Positions 19,793-28,730 of a DNA stretch of 64,000 nucleotides are shown here, piece after piece. Origin of the DNA: Neisseriales bacterium (GTDB taxonomy: Bacteria > Pseudomonadota > Gammaproteobacteria > Burkholderiales > UBA11063); assembly GCA_008017155.1 (NCBI GenBank), contig SSGX01000009.1:113811-177810 (forward strand). Direction: 5' to 3'. Within the stretch, counting starts at the first letter, position 1; each line of letters starts with the position of its first letter. Both the position numbers and the translations under genes were made by a program. The notes under the pieces are model-generated. The model saw only the letters and a list, made by a program, of their open reading frames with translations, searched no databases and was not told the DNA's origin.

Positions 19793-22006
19793 ATGAAACA
19801 AATAATTATCGTGCTAAGTAGTATACTAGTTATGTCATGTACTAGCGGAAGTAGTGGCGCGTCATCACAAAATTCAACTACAACTTTATCAAATGGTTCT
19901 ACTGCAAGCATTGCTAAACAGTCAATCATTGTGCCTGCAGGATCAGATATTTCCTTACCAGTAAATTTTTCTGCTGGTAAAAGTAGTTTAAATCTACTGT
20001 TAAAAAATATTAATGATCAATCGAGTGGACTAAAATTATCTTACACACATCCATCAATTCATCTTGATGAGTTAAATAGAAAAGTTAGATTGCAGGTAAA
20101 TGCAACAAATGCACGCGCAGGAACATACACCTTACCATTAACAGTAAAAGATGGTAGTAATACTGTAACTATTGCAACTATAAAAATAAACGTACTACCT
20201 AAATGTACTATGGTTCAAGCCAGTAAAGCTGAAAATACGCAATTAACCTTGATTGATCCTGTAGTAGCATTAGGAGAAACAAAAGCAATTGGACTTTATG
20301 CGGTATATCCTTCTATTAATGGTTCTTGTATTCTGGAAGTTAGTTCAGATCAACTTGTATGGAGCATTGAGGACAACTCTATTGTTGATGTTTCGGGTGG
20401 TGTGATTAGTACTAATCGAACAGGTCATACAAAAATTGCAGTTACTTATAAGGGTGTTGTGAGTCTTACAAATAGGCTCTCAAATATGTTAAAAACAACC
20501 TCTTCAGACGATAGCACTACAGTTACCGTTGCCCCAGCAGGACTTGCATCTGGTGTCGAGACTCAGATGATTAGTAATTTGTTACCTAATATAGCTACGA
20601 GTAGCAGTGATTTCAGTCAGGCTACTAATTTTTCTGGTAATAATACTATAGTTGGTTCAGTTATTGCTGGTGGATATAGTCCAAATGTGGAAAGTGAAAA
20701 TTCAGCAACTCCAGCTAATAACTATATGTATACTTGGACGCGGGATACTGCAATTACTATGAATGAGATTGCGTATCTTTTTAATAATGCAGTGACTAAT
20801 TCTAATCAGAGTGATATAAATAAATATGGTCAATATTTATTAAACTACGTAAACTGGTTAAATACAGTAGATGCTAATAGTAGTTTCTCTCCAGGTATTG
20901 CTAAATCTTATGTAAATGGGGTTCCCGATACTAATTGGAATTGGCCACAAACTGATGGTCCTGCGTTAGTTGCTATTACTTTGATTAATTTTGCTGATAC
21001 GCTACTTGATAATAATGTAACAATTAATGGTACTTCATATGGACAACAATATGTCCTAGATAATTTATATTATCCAACTTTAAATCAAGATCAGTGGGGG
21101 ATAATTAAATATAATCTACAATATGTCGCAAGTAACATTGCTACTAGTGGTTATGATATTTGGGAGTCAATTTGGGGAACTTTCTTCTTTAATCAACTAG
21201 TGCAAGATAAGGCATTGGCACTAGGCTCAGCATTTGCTAATAGGATGCAAGATACTGGTGCAGGTCAATATTACTTGCAAACTGCATATAATAATTTTAG
21301 TGGTTCTTATTTTAACAATAACTACTATAAACAATACTCGTATAATGGTGCTGTTCAAGGATATACCTATTTTGAAGGCTTGGGTGCTCCAGGTAATGTT
21401 GATCCAACAAGTCCAGATATAAATGCCTCAAATTTCAATAATTATCGTGGTATGGGACTTGATATTTCGGCTCTTTTAGGGATACTTTATGCACGGTTTA
21501 CTCCTGAAGAAACAGATTTAGTTAATCAGTATATTCCTGAGAGTAGTCAGACTGCATATCTAAACCCAGTATTATCAGCTATGCCAAGTCCTACCTCAAC
21601 CCAAACAGCAAATACTATCCAGATGCTTATACAAGCGTTTGCAGCTAATACAGGCATGGATCCATATCCAATTAATGCTGGATTACCAACTGGTGTTTCG
21701 GCTTTGGGGCGTTATCCGGGTGATTTGTATAGTGGTGCTTACTGGAATAATCCAAGCTATCCAGCAAATGCGTGGTTTATCAGTACCATTGCATTAGCGC
21801 AGTATTATTATTTGACTGGGCAGGCGGATTTAGGGAATGAGGTTATTACTGATAGTGTTGCTTCACATTGGAATCAATCAAATTACACTATGAATGAGCA
21901 GTTCGATAGGACTACTGGTTATATGACAAGTTTCCAGAATCTTTCATGGAGTTATGCAATGTACCTGATGACGTATAGAGTTTATCAGGAAGTAAATGGT
22001 AACTAA
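19793..22006 (+). CDS. Lipoprotein glucoamylase, GH15
   Basis: A 737-residue surface or periplasmic lipoprotein (lipobox VMSC, C16) that would release glucose from the non-reducing ends of starch-like glucans. The N-terminal 30-250 region is beta-rich with a Big2-like domain (about 150-247). The (alpha/alpha)6 catalytic domain starts near 285: YTWTRDTA (313-320), NWPQTDGPAL (383-392), YDIWES with general acid E458, GRYPGDLYSG, and a C-terminal NEQFDR where E702 fits the general base. All diagnostic GH15 segments are present, so it should be active. It faces away from the chitinase gene and ends in a terminator. Confidence 0.9.
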   Translation: MKQIIIVLSSILVMSCTSGSSGASSQNSTTTLSNGSTASIAKQSIIVPAGSDISLPVNFSAGKSSLNLLLKNINDQSSGLKLSYTHPSIHLDELNRKVRLQVNATNARAGTYTLPLTVKDGSNTVTIATIKINVLPKCTMVQASKAENTQLTLIDPVVALGETKAIGLYAVYPSINGSCILEVSSDQLVWSIEDNSIVDVSGGVISTNRTGHTKIAVTYKGVVSLTNRLSNMLKTTSSDDSTTVTVAPAGLASGVETQMISNLLPNIATSSSDFSQATNFSGNNTIVGSVIAGGYSPNVESENSATPANNYMYTWTRDTAITMNEIAYLFNNAVTNSNQSDINKYGQYLLNYVNWLNTVDANSSFSPGIAKSYVNGVPDTNWNWPQTDGPALVAITLINFADTLLDNNVTINGTSYGQQYVLDNLYYPTLNQDQWGIIKYNLQYVASNIATSGYDIWESIWGTFFFNQLVQDKALALGSAFANRMQDTGAGQYYLQTAYNNFSGSYFNNNYYKQYSYNGAVQGYTYFEGLGAPGNVDPTSPDINASNFNNYRGMGLDISALLGILYARFTPEETDLVNQYIPESSQTAYLNPVLSAMPSPTSTQTANTIQMLIQAFAANTGMDPYPINAGLPTGVSALGRYPGDLYSGAYWNNPSYPANAWFISTIALAQYYYLTGQADLGNEVITDSVASHWNQSNYTMNEQFDRTTGYMTSFQNLSWSYAMYLMTYRVYQEVNGN

Positions 22007-22010
22007 AAAT

Positions 22011-22037
22011 AAAAAGTCGCTTAAATAGCGACTTTTT
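22011..22037 (+). terminator. Terminator after glucoamylase
   Basis: AAAAAGTCGCT pairs with AGCGACTTTTT around TAAAT, followed by a T run. Confidence 0.9.
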
Positions 22038-22117
22038 TTATATTTTGAGATTATAGTTCTTTAACAATAAAATCTTGTAGATAACGATTGGAGAGCAAAA
22101 TCAGCGATTATCTGCTT

Positions 22118-22921
22118 TTATCTTTCTTTAGCTTGTGGGTTTGGCTTAGCAGTATATTCAGCAATTATTAATTCATTCTTCATCGAATGCTCCCAGCCAA
22201 TTAACTCAGTCGCAGTGACTTTATAACCATGCGCTTCAAGTTGTAGACAGCGTAATACATTCGTCAGATGGCTGCCAAATTCACGAGCATGAATCGGGTG
22301 TGCCCATAAACTATGCAATTCAGATTTGGCAAGAGCCGCCGCCTTCACTTTACGCAAACTAGCGGCAACTTCGGCTTGACAGCATGGGACAAGAACTATA
22401 TACTCTGCTTGTTTTTTTAAGGCAAAATCAATTGCGTCATCAGTTGCTGTGTTGCAGGCATGAAGTGCAGTTACAATATCGATTTTATCCGGTAAGAGCT
22501 GGCTACTAGTAGAGTCGGCAACTGACAAGTTAAGAAATTTCATTCCTGTAAAACCTAGTCTCTTTGCAAGTTCTTCACCCTTAGTTACCAGCTCAGCACG
22601 AGTTTCAATACTAAAAATTTGTGAATTATCATTAAGATTCTTAAAGTATAATTCATATAAAATAAAACCAAGATATGATTTTCCTGCACCATGGTCAACA
22701 AGACTAATCGAGGGTTTTCTTGATTTTAGTTCATTTAATAATTTCTCGATAAACTGAAATAAATGATAAACTTGCTTTAGTTTACGACGGCTATCTTGAT
22801 TCATTTTACCATCGCGGGTAAGAATATGTAATTCTTTCAATAGTTCGTGCGACTGTCCTTCACGAATTTCATGTTTTTGTTCATTAATTGGTTTATTTGC
22901 GTCGGTTTTTAGTTTTGGCAT
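22118..22921 (-). CDS. Class I SAM-dependent methyltransferase
   Basis: A 267-residue protein with a Rossmann methyltransferase core. The SAM loop is VDHGAGKSYLGFIL (about 77-90), a motif II acid lies in FSIETRAE, and a catalytic-region motif VPCCQAE is near 177. It resembles the Methyltransf_32 (GSTCD-like) family of unassigned, possibly RNA-acting, enzymes. The N-terminus (about 1-30) is charged and probably disordered. The start lies 8 bases behind the rfaE1 stop, so the two form a - strand operon. Confidence 0.75.
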   Translation of the reverse strand: MPKLKTDANKPINEQKHEIREGQSHELLKELHILTRDGKMNQDSRRKLKQVYHLFQFIEKLLNELKSRKPSISLVDHGAGKSYLGFILYELYFKNLNDNSQIFSIETRAELVTKGEELAKRLGFTGMKFLNLSVADSTSSQLLPDKIDIVTALHACNTATDDAIDFALKKQAEYIVLVPCCQAEVAASLRKVKAAALAKSELHSLWAHPIHAREFGSHLTNVLRCLQLEAHGYKVTATELIGWEHSMKNELIIAEYTAKPNPQAKER

Positions 22922-22929
22922 AATCTCGT

Positions 22930-23904
22930 TTATTGATTTTTTAAATGTAATTGCAGTTCACGAACTATTTCATTTTTGGTAACTGTTGCGGTACCTAATT
23001 TACCAACCACGATTCCAGCAGCAAAGTTGGCTATCTTAACAGCATCAGTTATATCTGCAGCATTGGCTAACATAAGTCCTAGTGTTGCAATTACTGTATC
23101 ACCAGCACCAGATACATCATAGACCTCTTTGGCAAAAGTCGGGTAGTTATGTGCAGTATCGCCAGTAAATAAAGTCATACCCTCCTCACTACGGGTAAGT
23201 AATAGATGCTTTAAATTTAGATTTTTGCGTAATTGATTAGCTTTTTGAATTAACTCTTCTTCAGACTGCCAGTCGCCGACTGCATCTCTAAGCTCGCTTC
23301 GATTGGGAGTTAGGATTGTTGAGTTACTATATTTAACATAATCGCTACCTTTGGGGTCTATCAAAACTTGCTTATTATGCTGATTAGCTATTTCAATCAT
23401 CTTTAAAGTATGGCTTAGTCCACCTTTGCCGTAGTCGGATAAAATGATAACCTCATAATTTTGGATAATTTCTGAGTAACTATCAAGAACCTCAGCTAAA
23501 ATCTCATGAGATGGTTTTTCTTCAAAATCAATGCGAATTAATTGCTGATTTCTAGCAAGAACCCTTAGTTTTACTATAGTGTTTATTGATTCATCATGTT
23601 TTAGGATAGTTGTAACGTTCTCTTTTGCTAGTAGTTTCTCAAGAGCAATTGATGGCTCGTCAACACCAACAACAGACAAAAGAGTGACATTTCCACCGAG
23701 ACTAGCTATATTCCGAGCTACATTGGCTGCACCACCTGGACGATCTTCGATTTTATTTATTTTAGCAACAGGGACGGGTGCCTCTGGTGAAATACGGTTA
23801 ACATCACCAAACCAGTAACGATCGAGCATAACATCTCCAACTACCAGCACTTTTTTCTGACCTAGATTAGATTGTAATAAATTTAGATGGTTAGTAGTAA
23901 ACAC
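22930..23904 (-). CDS. rfaE1: D-glycero-beta-D-manno-heptose-7-phosphate kinase
   Basis: PfkB-family sugar kinase of 324 residues, equivalent to the HldE kinase domain; it phosphorylates heptose 7-phosphate at C1 for the LPS inner core. Signatures are VVGDVMLDRYWFGDV near the start, PGGAANVARN (substrate binding) and VSGAGDTV (anion hole, catalytic Asp). I chose GTG 23904 because GGAGG lies six bases before it. The cytidylyltransferase half is absent, so a separate rfaE2 is expected elsewhere. The -10 box of its promoter lies inside the attachment core of the neighbouring element. Confidence 0.94.
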   Translation of the reverse strand: MFTTNHLNLLQSNLGQKKVLVVGDVMLDRYWFGDVNRISPEAPVPVAKINKIEDRPGGAANVARNIASLGGNVTLLSVVGVDEPSIALEKLLAKENVTTILKHDESINTIVKLRVLARNQQLIRIDFEEKPSHEILAEVLDSYSEIIQNYEVIILSDYGKGGLSHTLKMIEIANQHNKQVLIDPKGSDYVKYSNSTILTPNRSELRDAVGDWQSEEELIQKANQLRKNLNLKHLLLTRSEEGMTLFTGDTAHNYPTFAKEVYDVSGAGDTVIATLGLMLANAADITDAVKIANFAAGIVVGKLGTATVTKNEIVRELQLHLKNQ

Positions 23905-23922
23905 GTTTAGCCTCCAGAATAG

Positions 23923-23941
23923 ATATAACACAATATTATAT
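23923..23941. repeat. Left attachment core, 19-bp direct repeat copy 1
   Basis: ATATAACACAATATTATAT occurs here and again at 38907-38925. It is built as ATATAA, a 7-base spacer CACAATA, and TTATAT, the inverted repeat. That is the layout of a tyrosine-recombinase crossover site. The flanks differ outside the 19 bases, as expected for attL and attR. Confidence 0.65.
23935..23940 (-). promoter_or_regulatory. -10 box of rfaE1
   Basis: TATAAT on the - strand, about 30 bases upstream of the GTG start, with the ribosome binding site between. It sits within the 19-bp repeat that bounds the integrated element. The sequence upstream of it now belongs to the element and has no obvious -35 at 16-18 bases. 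Confidence 0.55.
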
Positions 23942-23960
23942 TACGGGTGGTAAAACAGGA

Positions 23961-23976
23961 TTGCAAGAAATTGCAA
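23961..23976. repeat. Paired TTGCAA motif, left copy
   Basis: TTGCAA-GAAA-TTGCAA. The identical 16-mer occurs at 34321-34336 and a variant with spacer TTGA at 38737-38752. All three lie inside the element, two of them near its ends; possibly a binding site for an element-encoded protein. Confidence 0.45.
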
Positions 23977-24053
23977 AAGACTTGATAATATTGGAAATTT
24001 AAAAAATAACCAATAACAATTTAATACAACAAATTAAAATATATTACAATATT

Positions 24054-24075
24054 AGCGACTAAGATAGCGACTAAG
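24054..24075. repeat. Left integrase arm-site pair
   Basis: Two copies of AGCGACTAAG separated by AT, repeated exactly at 38829-38850. A head-to-tail pair of 10-mers inside each end is the usual form of arm-type sites of phage-like integrases. On a simpler reading this 22-bp repeat would itself be the attachment site. Confidence 0.6.
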
Positions 24076-24090
24076 TGAGTTTTTATAAAA

Positions 24091-25260
24091 ATGAATGAAA
24101 TAACCGATAAAAAAATACAATCTTGGATAAATCAAGCTGCAAAATTACCAACTAAGAAAACTGTTAGCCATAATATTATGCCTAATTTATGGTTACGTAT
24201 TACAACACATACAAAAACCAGTATTTTTATTTATAGGGTAGTATTAAAAAATACTGCAACGTGGTACACAATTGGAGAATATCCACTAATATCATTACAT
24301 GATGCGCGACAGAAAGCAATGGAGATAAGAAAAATAGTTAAACAGGGGATTAACCCTAACGACCTAGAACGAGAGCAAAAGGCGCAGCGTAAAACAGTGA
24401 GAGAAATATTTAATCTAATGATGGATAATCTGAAAGTTAAAGGAATAACTAAAAACTCAATAATATCATTAACCACGTTTAGCAATAACTATCTTAGCCC
24501 TGTAGAAGATAAAGAAATTAACGATTTAACGCCGAAGCTGGTACGCACGTTAGTAATAGAGCCATTAATTAAGGTTAGCAAATTAACTACCGCTAAGATG
24601 GTATTACTCAGGTTCAAACAGTTATCAACTTTTGCTTATGAGCGTGAATATTCCAAAGTAGATATATTAGCCCGTTTGAAAAATGATTTTTTTACAAGTG
24701 TAAAATGTGATCGGGTGCTTAATGATAAAGAAATTATCACAGCTCTAAAATGGCTATATACTAATAACGATACACCATGCAAGCAAATTATATTATCTTT
24801 GATGCTGGGTACTCGTATGAATGAGCTTTTAAACCTAACTTGGGATAATGTAGATTTAAACAATGGAACTATCCTACTAAGTGAAACCAAGAATAAATCA
24901 AATTTGCTTATTAAACTACCACCACAAGCATTAGAAATAATACAGCAGCTCCATACCATTAAAATAGGTAATTATGTATTTGCTAATGGTAGGAATCCAT
25001 TTAATGCTAATACTGTAAATAGTCGCATCCTTGCGCTTATAAAGAATACAGGCATAAATAAATTCACACATCACGACTTACGCCGGACATTTAGCAGTAA
25101 GCTGGCAGAGATGGGCTATAGCCTAGATTTGATCGATAGCGCAACTAATCACAAGCTACAGGGTATCCGTCAAAACTACGTGCATACAAACAGACTTGAA
25201 GAGCGATATAACATGCTTTCAGATTGGTGCAACTATTTAGGGAATTTGACTAATGCCTAA
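24091..25260 (+). CDS. int: Tyrosine integrase 1
   Basis: A 389-residue P4-type integrase beside the left end, expected to recombine the element in and out. The N-terminal DUF4102 arm-binding domain (about 1-95) includes YRVVLKNTATWYTIGEYP and the ISLHDARQKA stretch. A core-binding domain follows (about 105-200), then the catalytic domain. Catalytic residues seen are Arg in LMLGTRMNELL, the HxxR box HHDLRRT near 331, a His in TNHKLQG and Tyr in IRQNYVHTN near 369. The next gene overlaps its end by 8 bases. Confidence 0.93.
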   Translation: MNEITDKKIQSWINQAAKLPTKKTVSHNIMPNLWLRITTHTKTSIFIYRVVLKNTATWYTIGEYPLISLHDARQKAMEIRKIVKQGINPNDLEREQKAQRKTVREIFNLMMDNLKVKGITKNSIISLTTFSNNYLSPVEDKEINDLTPKLVRTLVIEPLIKVSKLTTAKMVLLRFKQLSTFAYEREYSKVDILARLKNDFFTSVKCDRVLNDKEIITALKWLYTNNDTPCKQIILSLMLGTRMNELLNLTWDNVDLNNGTILLSETKNKSNLLIKLPPQALEIIQQLHTIKIGNYVFANGRNPFNANTVNSRILALIKNTGINKFTHHDLRRTFSSKLAEMGYSLDLIDSATNHKLQGIRQNYVHTNRLEERYNMLSDWCNYLGNLTNA

Positions 25261-26092
25261 AGACTTAATTAAAACCCCGATTAGAAAGAAAGCCCGAGAG
25301 TTAATACCTGATAATAGACGGTTAGCTAAAAACCCAAAACAGCCTATACAGTTTTGTAATGAGAAGATCGGATTTTCATATCAATTGGCTGGTAAATCTT
25401 CGGGAATATCAAGGCGTGAGATTAATCACTCTTTAAACATCATAGCAGAGACTTATACAGCAAAAGTTCTCTATTATCCATTTAGATTATTAGCTAATAA
25501 ACACCTAAAAAAAGTAATAGATTATTATATAAATAAGTCAAATAGGGTAATTAATAAAATAACAGCTCTAGTTCTTGAAAATGAAATTAATTTATGTAAA
25601 AAGAATAATATTAATCTAGTGCATGGTAAGTATTCATCTCTAAAGGAAATTGCTATAAAGTATAAATATCTTAGTAAGTATAGTAGATTTTTATATATTA
25701 AAAATCAAATAGTTAAACCCGCTTTAGAAAAGCATAGAATTAAATTTATAGAATTAAATCAGATAAGTAATTTAATGATTGTCTTAGATATATATAAAAA
25801 AAATCGGAGATTTGGCGCTAAAGAAATTTTGATTAAAAATAACTCTACACATAGTATAACAATCTATAGTTACAAACAGCATGATACAGTTAGTTATATA
25901 CACTTATTATATTTGTTTAAAGTTTGGATGCGGTATAAAAATATTGAACTTATTAAAAAGGAGATTCAAGAGTTAATTAGTTATGATACTAAAAATAATA
26001 AATCACCAATAGAAAATAACGGGTATTGGGGGCTGCTTTTTTATTACAAATTGTTAGGTTATAGAAAGCTAAAAATTAAAAAACCCCTTTAA
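25253..26092 (+). CDS. Unknown element protein coupled to integrase 1
   Basis: A 279-residue, strongly basic, Lys/Ile/Asn-rich protein with no motif I recognise. Its ATG overlaps the integrase stop, so it is translated with the integrase. The N-terminal 30 residues are Arg/Lys-rich (possible nucleic-acid contact), and residues 35-80 contain a helix-rich stretch with SSGISRREINHSL. No signal peptide or membrane helix is evident. AT content is higher than in surrounding genes. It may assist recombination or be cargo; I cannot tell. Confidence 0.6.
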   Translation: MPKDLIKTPIRKKARELIPDNRRLAKNPKQPIQFCNEKIGFSYQLAGKSSGISRREINHSLNIIAETYTAKVLYYPFRLLANKHLKKVIDYYINKSNRVINKITALVLENEINLCKKNNINLVHGKYSSLKEIAIKYKYLSKYSRFLYIKNQIVKPALEKHRIKFIELNQISNLMIVLDIYKKNRRFGAKEILIKNNSTHSITIYSYKQHDTVSYIHLLYLFKVWMRYKNIELIKKEIQELISYDTKNNKSPIENNGYWGLLFYYKLLGYRKLKIKKPL

Positions 26093-26100
26093 ACCAGAGT

Positions 26101-26150
26101 AACAACAAACAACAATAAACAACAATAAACAACAATAAACAACAATTAAT
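26101..26150. repeat. Five tandem 10-bp repeats
   Basis: Right after the preceding stop come five head-to-tail 10-mers of the form AACAATAAAC (first and last copies degenerate). The 10-bp period matches the DNA helical repeat. The remaining bases to 26349 hold no gene I can see; they are AT-rich and include the leader of the AlpA-like gene. Confidence 0.8.
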
Positions 26151-26349
26151 AAAAAAAATATTTTCTTAAAAAAAGCTAAATACAAAAGTTGATTATATAT
26201 CGGCGTATATCGTCATTTGCAATAATTTATATATTAAAATTTCGGAACTAACATTTTTTAGATTGCTTTTAATTTATCTCCTAATGTGTTTAAATGTTGA
26301 CTGCAAAACATAGCAAAAAATTATTTTTTATTTAAAAGGATTGTAATTA

Positions 26350-26574
26350 ATGAAATCTGATAACAAGCAAGATAATATCTTACTTGCTAAAGATGTTGCT
26401 AATCAGTTACACATTCATGTGGTGACAATATGGCGATATATTGAACAAGGAATTTTTCCAAAGCCTGACCTAATTATAGGTAAAGTTAAGCGAGCTTGGT
26501 ATAAAACAACGATTGATAATTATATCAAAGAACAAGAGAAGAAATTAAGGGAGCAAAAAGAGCATGCAGCATAA
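26350..26574 (+). CDS. AlpA-like transcriptional regulator/excisionase
   Basis: A 74-residue protein with a MerR/AlpA-type winged helix: LLAKDVANQLHIHVVTIWRYIEQGIFPKPDLIIG (about 11-44), followed by a basic Lys/Glu tail. In P4-like elements such proteins (AlpA, Vis) act as excisionase and as activator or repressor of the integrase. AAAGGA lies ten bases before the ATG. It is a stand-alone gene followed by several inverted repeats. Confidence 0.85.
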   Translation: MKSDNKQDNILLAKDVANQLHIHVVTIWRYIEQGIFPKPDLIIGKVKRAWYKTTIDNYIKEQEKKLREQKEHAA

Positions 26575-26582
26575 ATAAGAAG

Positions 26583-26731
26583 AGCCGTTACAACTGGAAA
26601 TTATAACAGCTCAAATTTTTAAACTGACTTAGTCAATCCGCCAAGATTAGTAACTAAGTCAAATTTCTAAAACAGATAACCAATACAATTGATAATCTAT
26701 CATTCATGATTTTATCAATTTATTTGGTTAT
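26583..26731. promoter_or_regulatory. Three inverted repeats upstream of the replication operon
   Basis: Three palindromes lie in the 188-base gap after the AlpA-like gene. The first (26583-26612; GAGC-GTTA with TAAC-GCTC) is followed by T-rich sequence and may terminate transcription. The second is GACTTAGT with ACTAAGTC (26626-26633 and 26653-26660). The third is a 20-base imperfect inverted repeat (26676-26695 with 26712-26731, 17 of 20 paired). They probably control the operon beginning at 26763. Confidence 0.5.
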
Positions 26732-26762
26732 TGTATAGTTTATTTACTATGGAATAACAAAA

Positions 26763-27479
26763 ATGTCAATATTAAAATTCACTCCAAAAACCACCGAACA
26801 AACAACAGTAAGCGAAATACAGAAGCTACAACAGCATTATGATGCTGACGGTAAAAGGTTTTATCTTGTTACTCGCCACACTGACAAATACCAACAAAAT
26901 ACCTTTAACATGTTATTTTTAAAAGAAATTATTGCCTATTATAATGACCCTCACGATAAAACAAACATATTAACCCTTATATCTTTGGGGGAATGGATAA
27001 AGTTTATGGGTATCAATCCAAAGCATGCAGATGCATTAATTGAAGGGTTTTTATCAGAGGAAAGTTATTTTGTTGATATTGCTATTAATGAAGAGTTTTT
27101 ACCGTTCGCCGGAACTGATGAATGCTGTTATAGCAATTTTGATACTAAAGAATGTATCCCTCTATACATGGTTAATTATCGGGGAGAGCTAGAAAATCCA
27201 AGCGGTTTAGGTTCTGACGGTGAAAATATCCCGATAGCTGCTTATTATGTACCACTAAGCCATCTTGAAGCTATCGAGCTGATATTTGATACTTACTCAA
27301 AGTGTGTTGATTTAGAGCTATTTAGTGATTCTAGATTCATTGAGGTATGGCAAAACTATCTTGATTTAATACGAGAACATGCCACCGCTGAAAATTTAGA
27401 GCAGATACATCAAGGGTATTGGTTTAGCTTATGTCCAGAATTAACCAATATTACAAACACTTCTAATGTGGTGAACTAA
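26763..27479 (+). CDS. Unknown protein, first gene of the element replication operon
   Basis: A 238-residue acidic protein I do not recognise. It has no signal peptide or membrane helix. Two aromatic/acidic stretches stand out: NEEFLPFAGTDECCYSNFD near 118-136, with a Cys pair, and the helical C-terminal part. Its stop overlaps the next start, and the primase and helicase follow directly, so a replication or regulatory role is inferred from position only. Confidence 0.6.
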   Translation: MSILKFTPKTTEQTTVSEIQKLQQHYDADGKRFYLVTRHTDKYQQNTFNMLFLKEIIAYYNDPHDKTNILTLISLGEWIKFMGINPKHADALIEGFLSEESYFVDIAINEEFLPFAGTDECCYSNFDTKECIPLYMVNYRGELENPSGLGSDGENIPIAAYYVPLSHLEAIELIFDTYSKCVDLELFSDSRFIEVWQNYLDLIREHATAENLEQIHQGYWFSLCPELTNITNTSNVVN

Positions 27480-27676
27480 TGAAATTTGATATTTCAGTAA
27501 CAAATAACACAGGTGGTTTTATTAAAGTGGGATTTGTGAAGCCTACCAAGTCCGGGAAGGCTTTACAACTAACTATTTATGCTGATAAGGTAGATTTATT
27601 ACAGAAAAGTCAATGCGGTAAATTTTGTAATGCGCTGATGGTTGAAGACAAGCGACCAGATAAGCACCAGGGGTAA
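27479..27676 (+). CDS. Small unknown protein between replication genes
   Basis: A 65-residue protein overlapping the upstream stop and ending 2 bases before the primase gene. It has a beta-rich pattern (MKFDISVTNNTGGFIKVGFV, then LQLTIYADKV) and two cysteines. It might be a small accessory factor of the primase; the sequence gives no firm family. Confidence 0.55.
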   Translation: MKFDISVTNNTGGFIKVGFVKPTKSGKALQLTIYADKVDLLQKSQCGKFCNALMVEDKRPDKHQG

Positions 27677-27678
27677 AT

Positions 27679-28719
27679 ATGCTACAAAATGTACCTAATG
27701 ACAAGTTACAGGCTGCGATTGATGAAGCTCAGGCAATTGCCGGGCTTCTGATTCGACATGACCGCCTAATAGCAGCAATACCAGACCGAAAATATCGTTG
27801 TGGTACTGTGGCTAAACCGCGTGGGATTAATGGCTGGTATGTAGTTAAACATGATGGAGTATCCGAGTTTATAACTATTGTATATGGTAATTTTGAGCTT
27901 GGTGACACTGTAAAATTTAAGTATCATATTAGTTTGAAAGACAACGCCCAACCTACTAAAAAACTAAGTCCGGCAGAACGTAAAGCGTTACAAGATGAAA
28001 TGAATGCAAGGATTGAAGCAGACCGAGCTAAGTACGAAAAATCCAAGCAGCAAAAGGCAGATTATTATGTAAAGGAATTTAATCAATTGCCGTTTTGTAT
28101 AGAGCATCCCTATAGCAATAAGAAAGGTATCCCCAATATAAAATGGTATAACCTACGCCATGATATTCGTTTTAATCGTGATTTATTGTGTATTCCTTTT
28201 GTAAATGATCGGGGATTAATACAGGGATACCAGACTATAGCTCCGGATGGTGTAAAGCGTTTTTGTGGTTCTGTTGGTGGTTATTATTGGCAATATCCCA
28301 TAATTAACCCAAACTCATTAGTTTTTAATGGCGTAAATAGCTTCTTTATCTTATGTGAAGGGGTTGCTACAGGTATAAGCGCTTATGAAGCATTAGTTAG
28401 CTATTTTGATAGCCAGATATTCTTACCTATTATCTTATGTGCTTTTAATGTAGGTAATCTCAATAGGGTTATAACTGCGACCAAGTCCCAGAAGCTACCT
28501 TATTTACTACTAGTAGATAATGACAGCAACAAACCAAAGAATGCAGGAATTGAAACCTGTAAACAACTATTAATATATCACTCTGATTGTATTATTTACC
28601 CCTTAACATTTCCTGATAGTGGTGATGCTAATGATTATCTTTTAGCCAATGGCGCAGCTGCATTTATTCAACTGATAAAGAAATATGCTACCCCAGTTAT
28701 TAACATGATATTGAGATAA
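27679..28719 (+). CDS. TOPRIM primase-like protein
   Basis: A 346-residue protein with a C-terminal TOPRIM domain like that of phage and plasmid primases (Toprim_3). LCEGVATGISAYEAL (near 233) carries the catalytic Glu, LLVDNDSNKPKNAGIETC (near 275) the DxD, and DANDYL (near 315) completes the fold. A middle segment (about 130-200) matches the usual core preceding this TOPRIM. The first 95 residues look like a separate small beta domain. No zinc finger is visible. Together with the downstream helicase it forms a split version of the P4 alpha primase-helicase. Confidence 0.82.
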   Translation: MLQNVPNDKLQAAIDEAQAIAGLLIRHDRLIAAIPDRKYRCGTVAKPRGINGWYVVKHDGVSEFITIVYGNFELGDTVKFKYHISLKDNAQPTKKLSPAERKALQDEMNARIEADRAKYEKSKQQKADYYVKEFNQLPFCIEHPYSNKKGIPNIKWYNLRHDIRFNRDLLCIPFVNDRGLIQGYQTIAPDGVKRFCGSVGGYYWQYPIINPNSLVFNGVNSFFILCEGVATGISAYEALVSYFDSQIFLPIILCAFNVGNLNRVITATKSQKLPYLLLVDNDSNKPKNAGIETCKQLLIYHSDCIIYPLTFPDSGDANDYLLANGAAAFIQLIKKYATPVINMILR

Positions 28720-28730
28720 AAGGTTTATAC

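Noticed and set aside
26101..26150. CRISPR array
   Set aside because: The 10-bp units are adjacent, without spacers; no cas genes are present.
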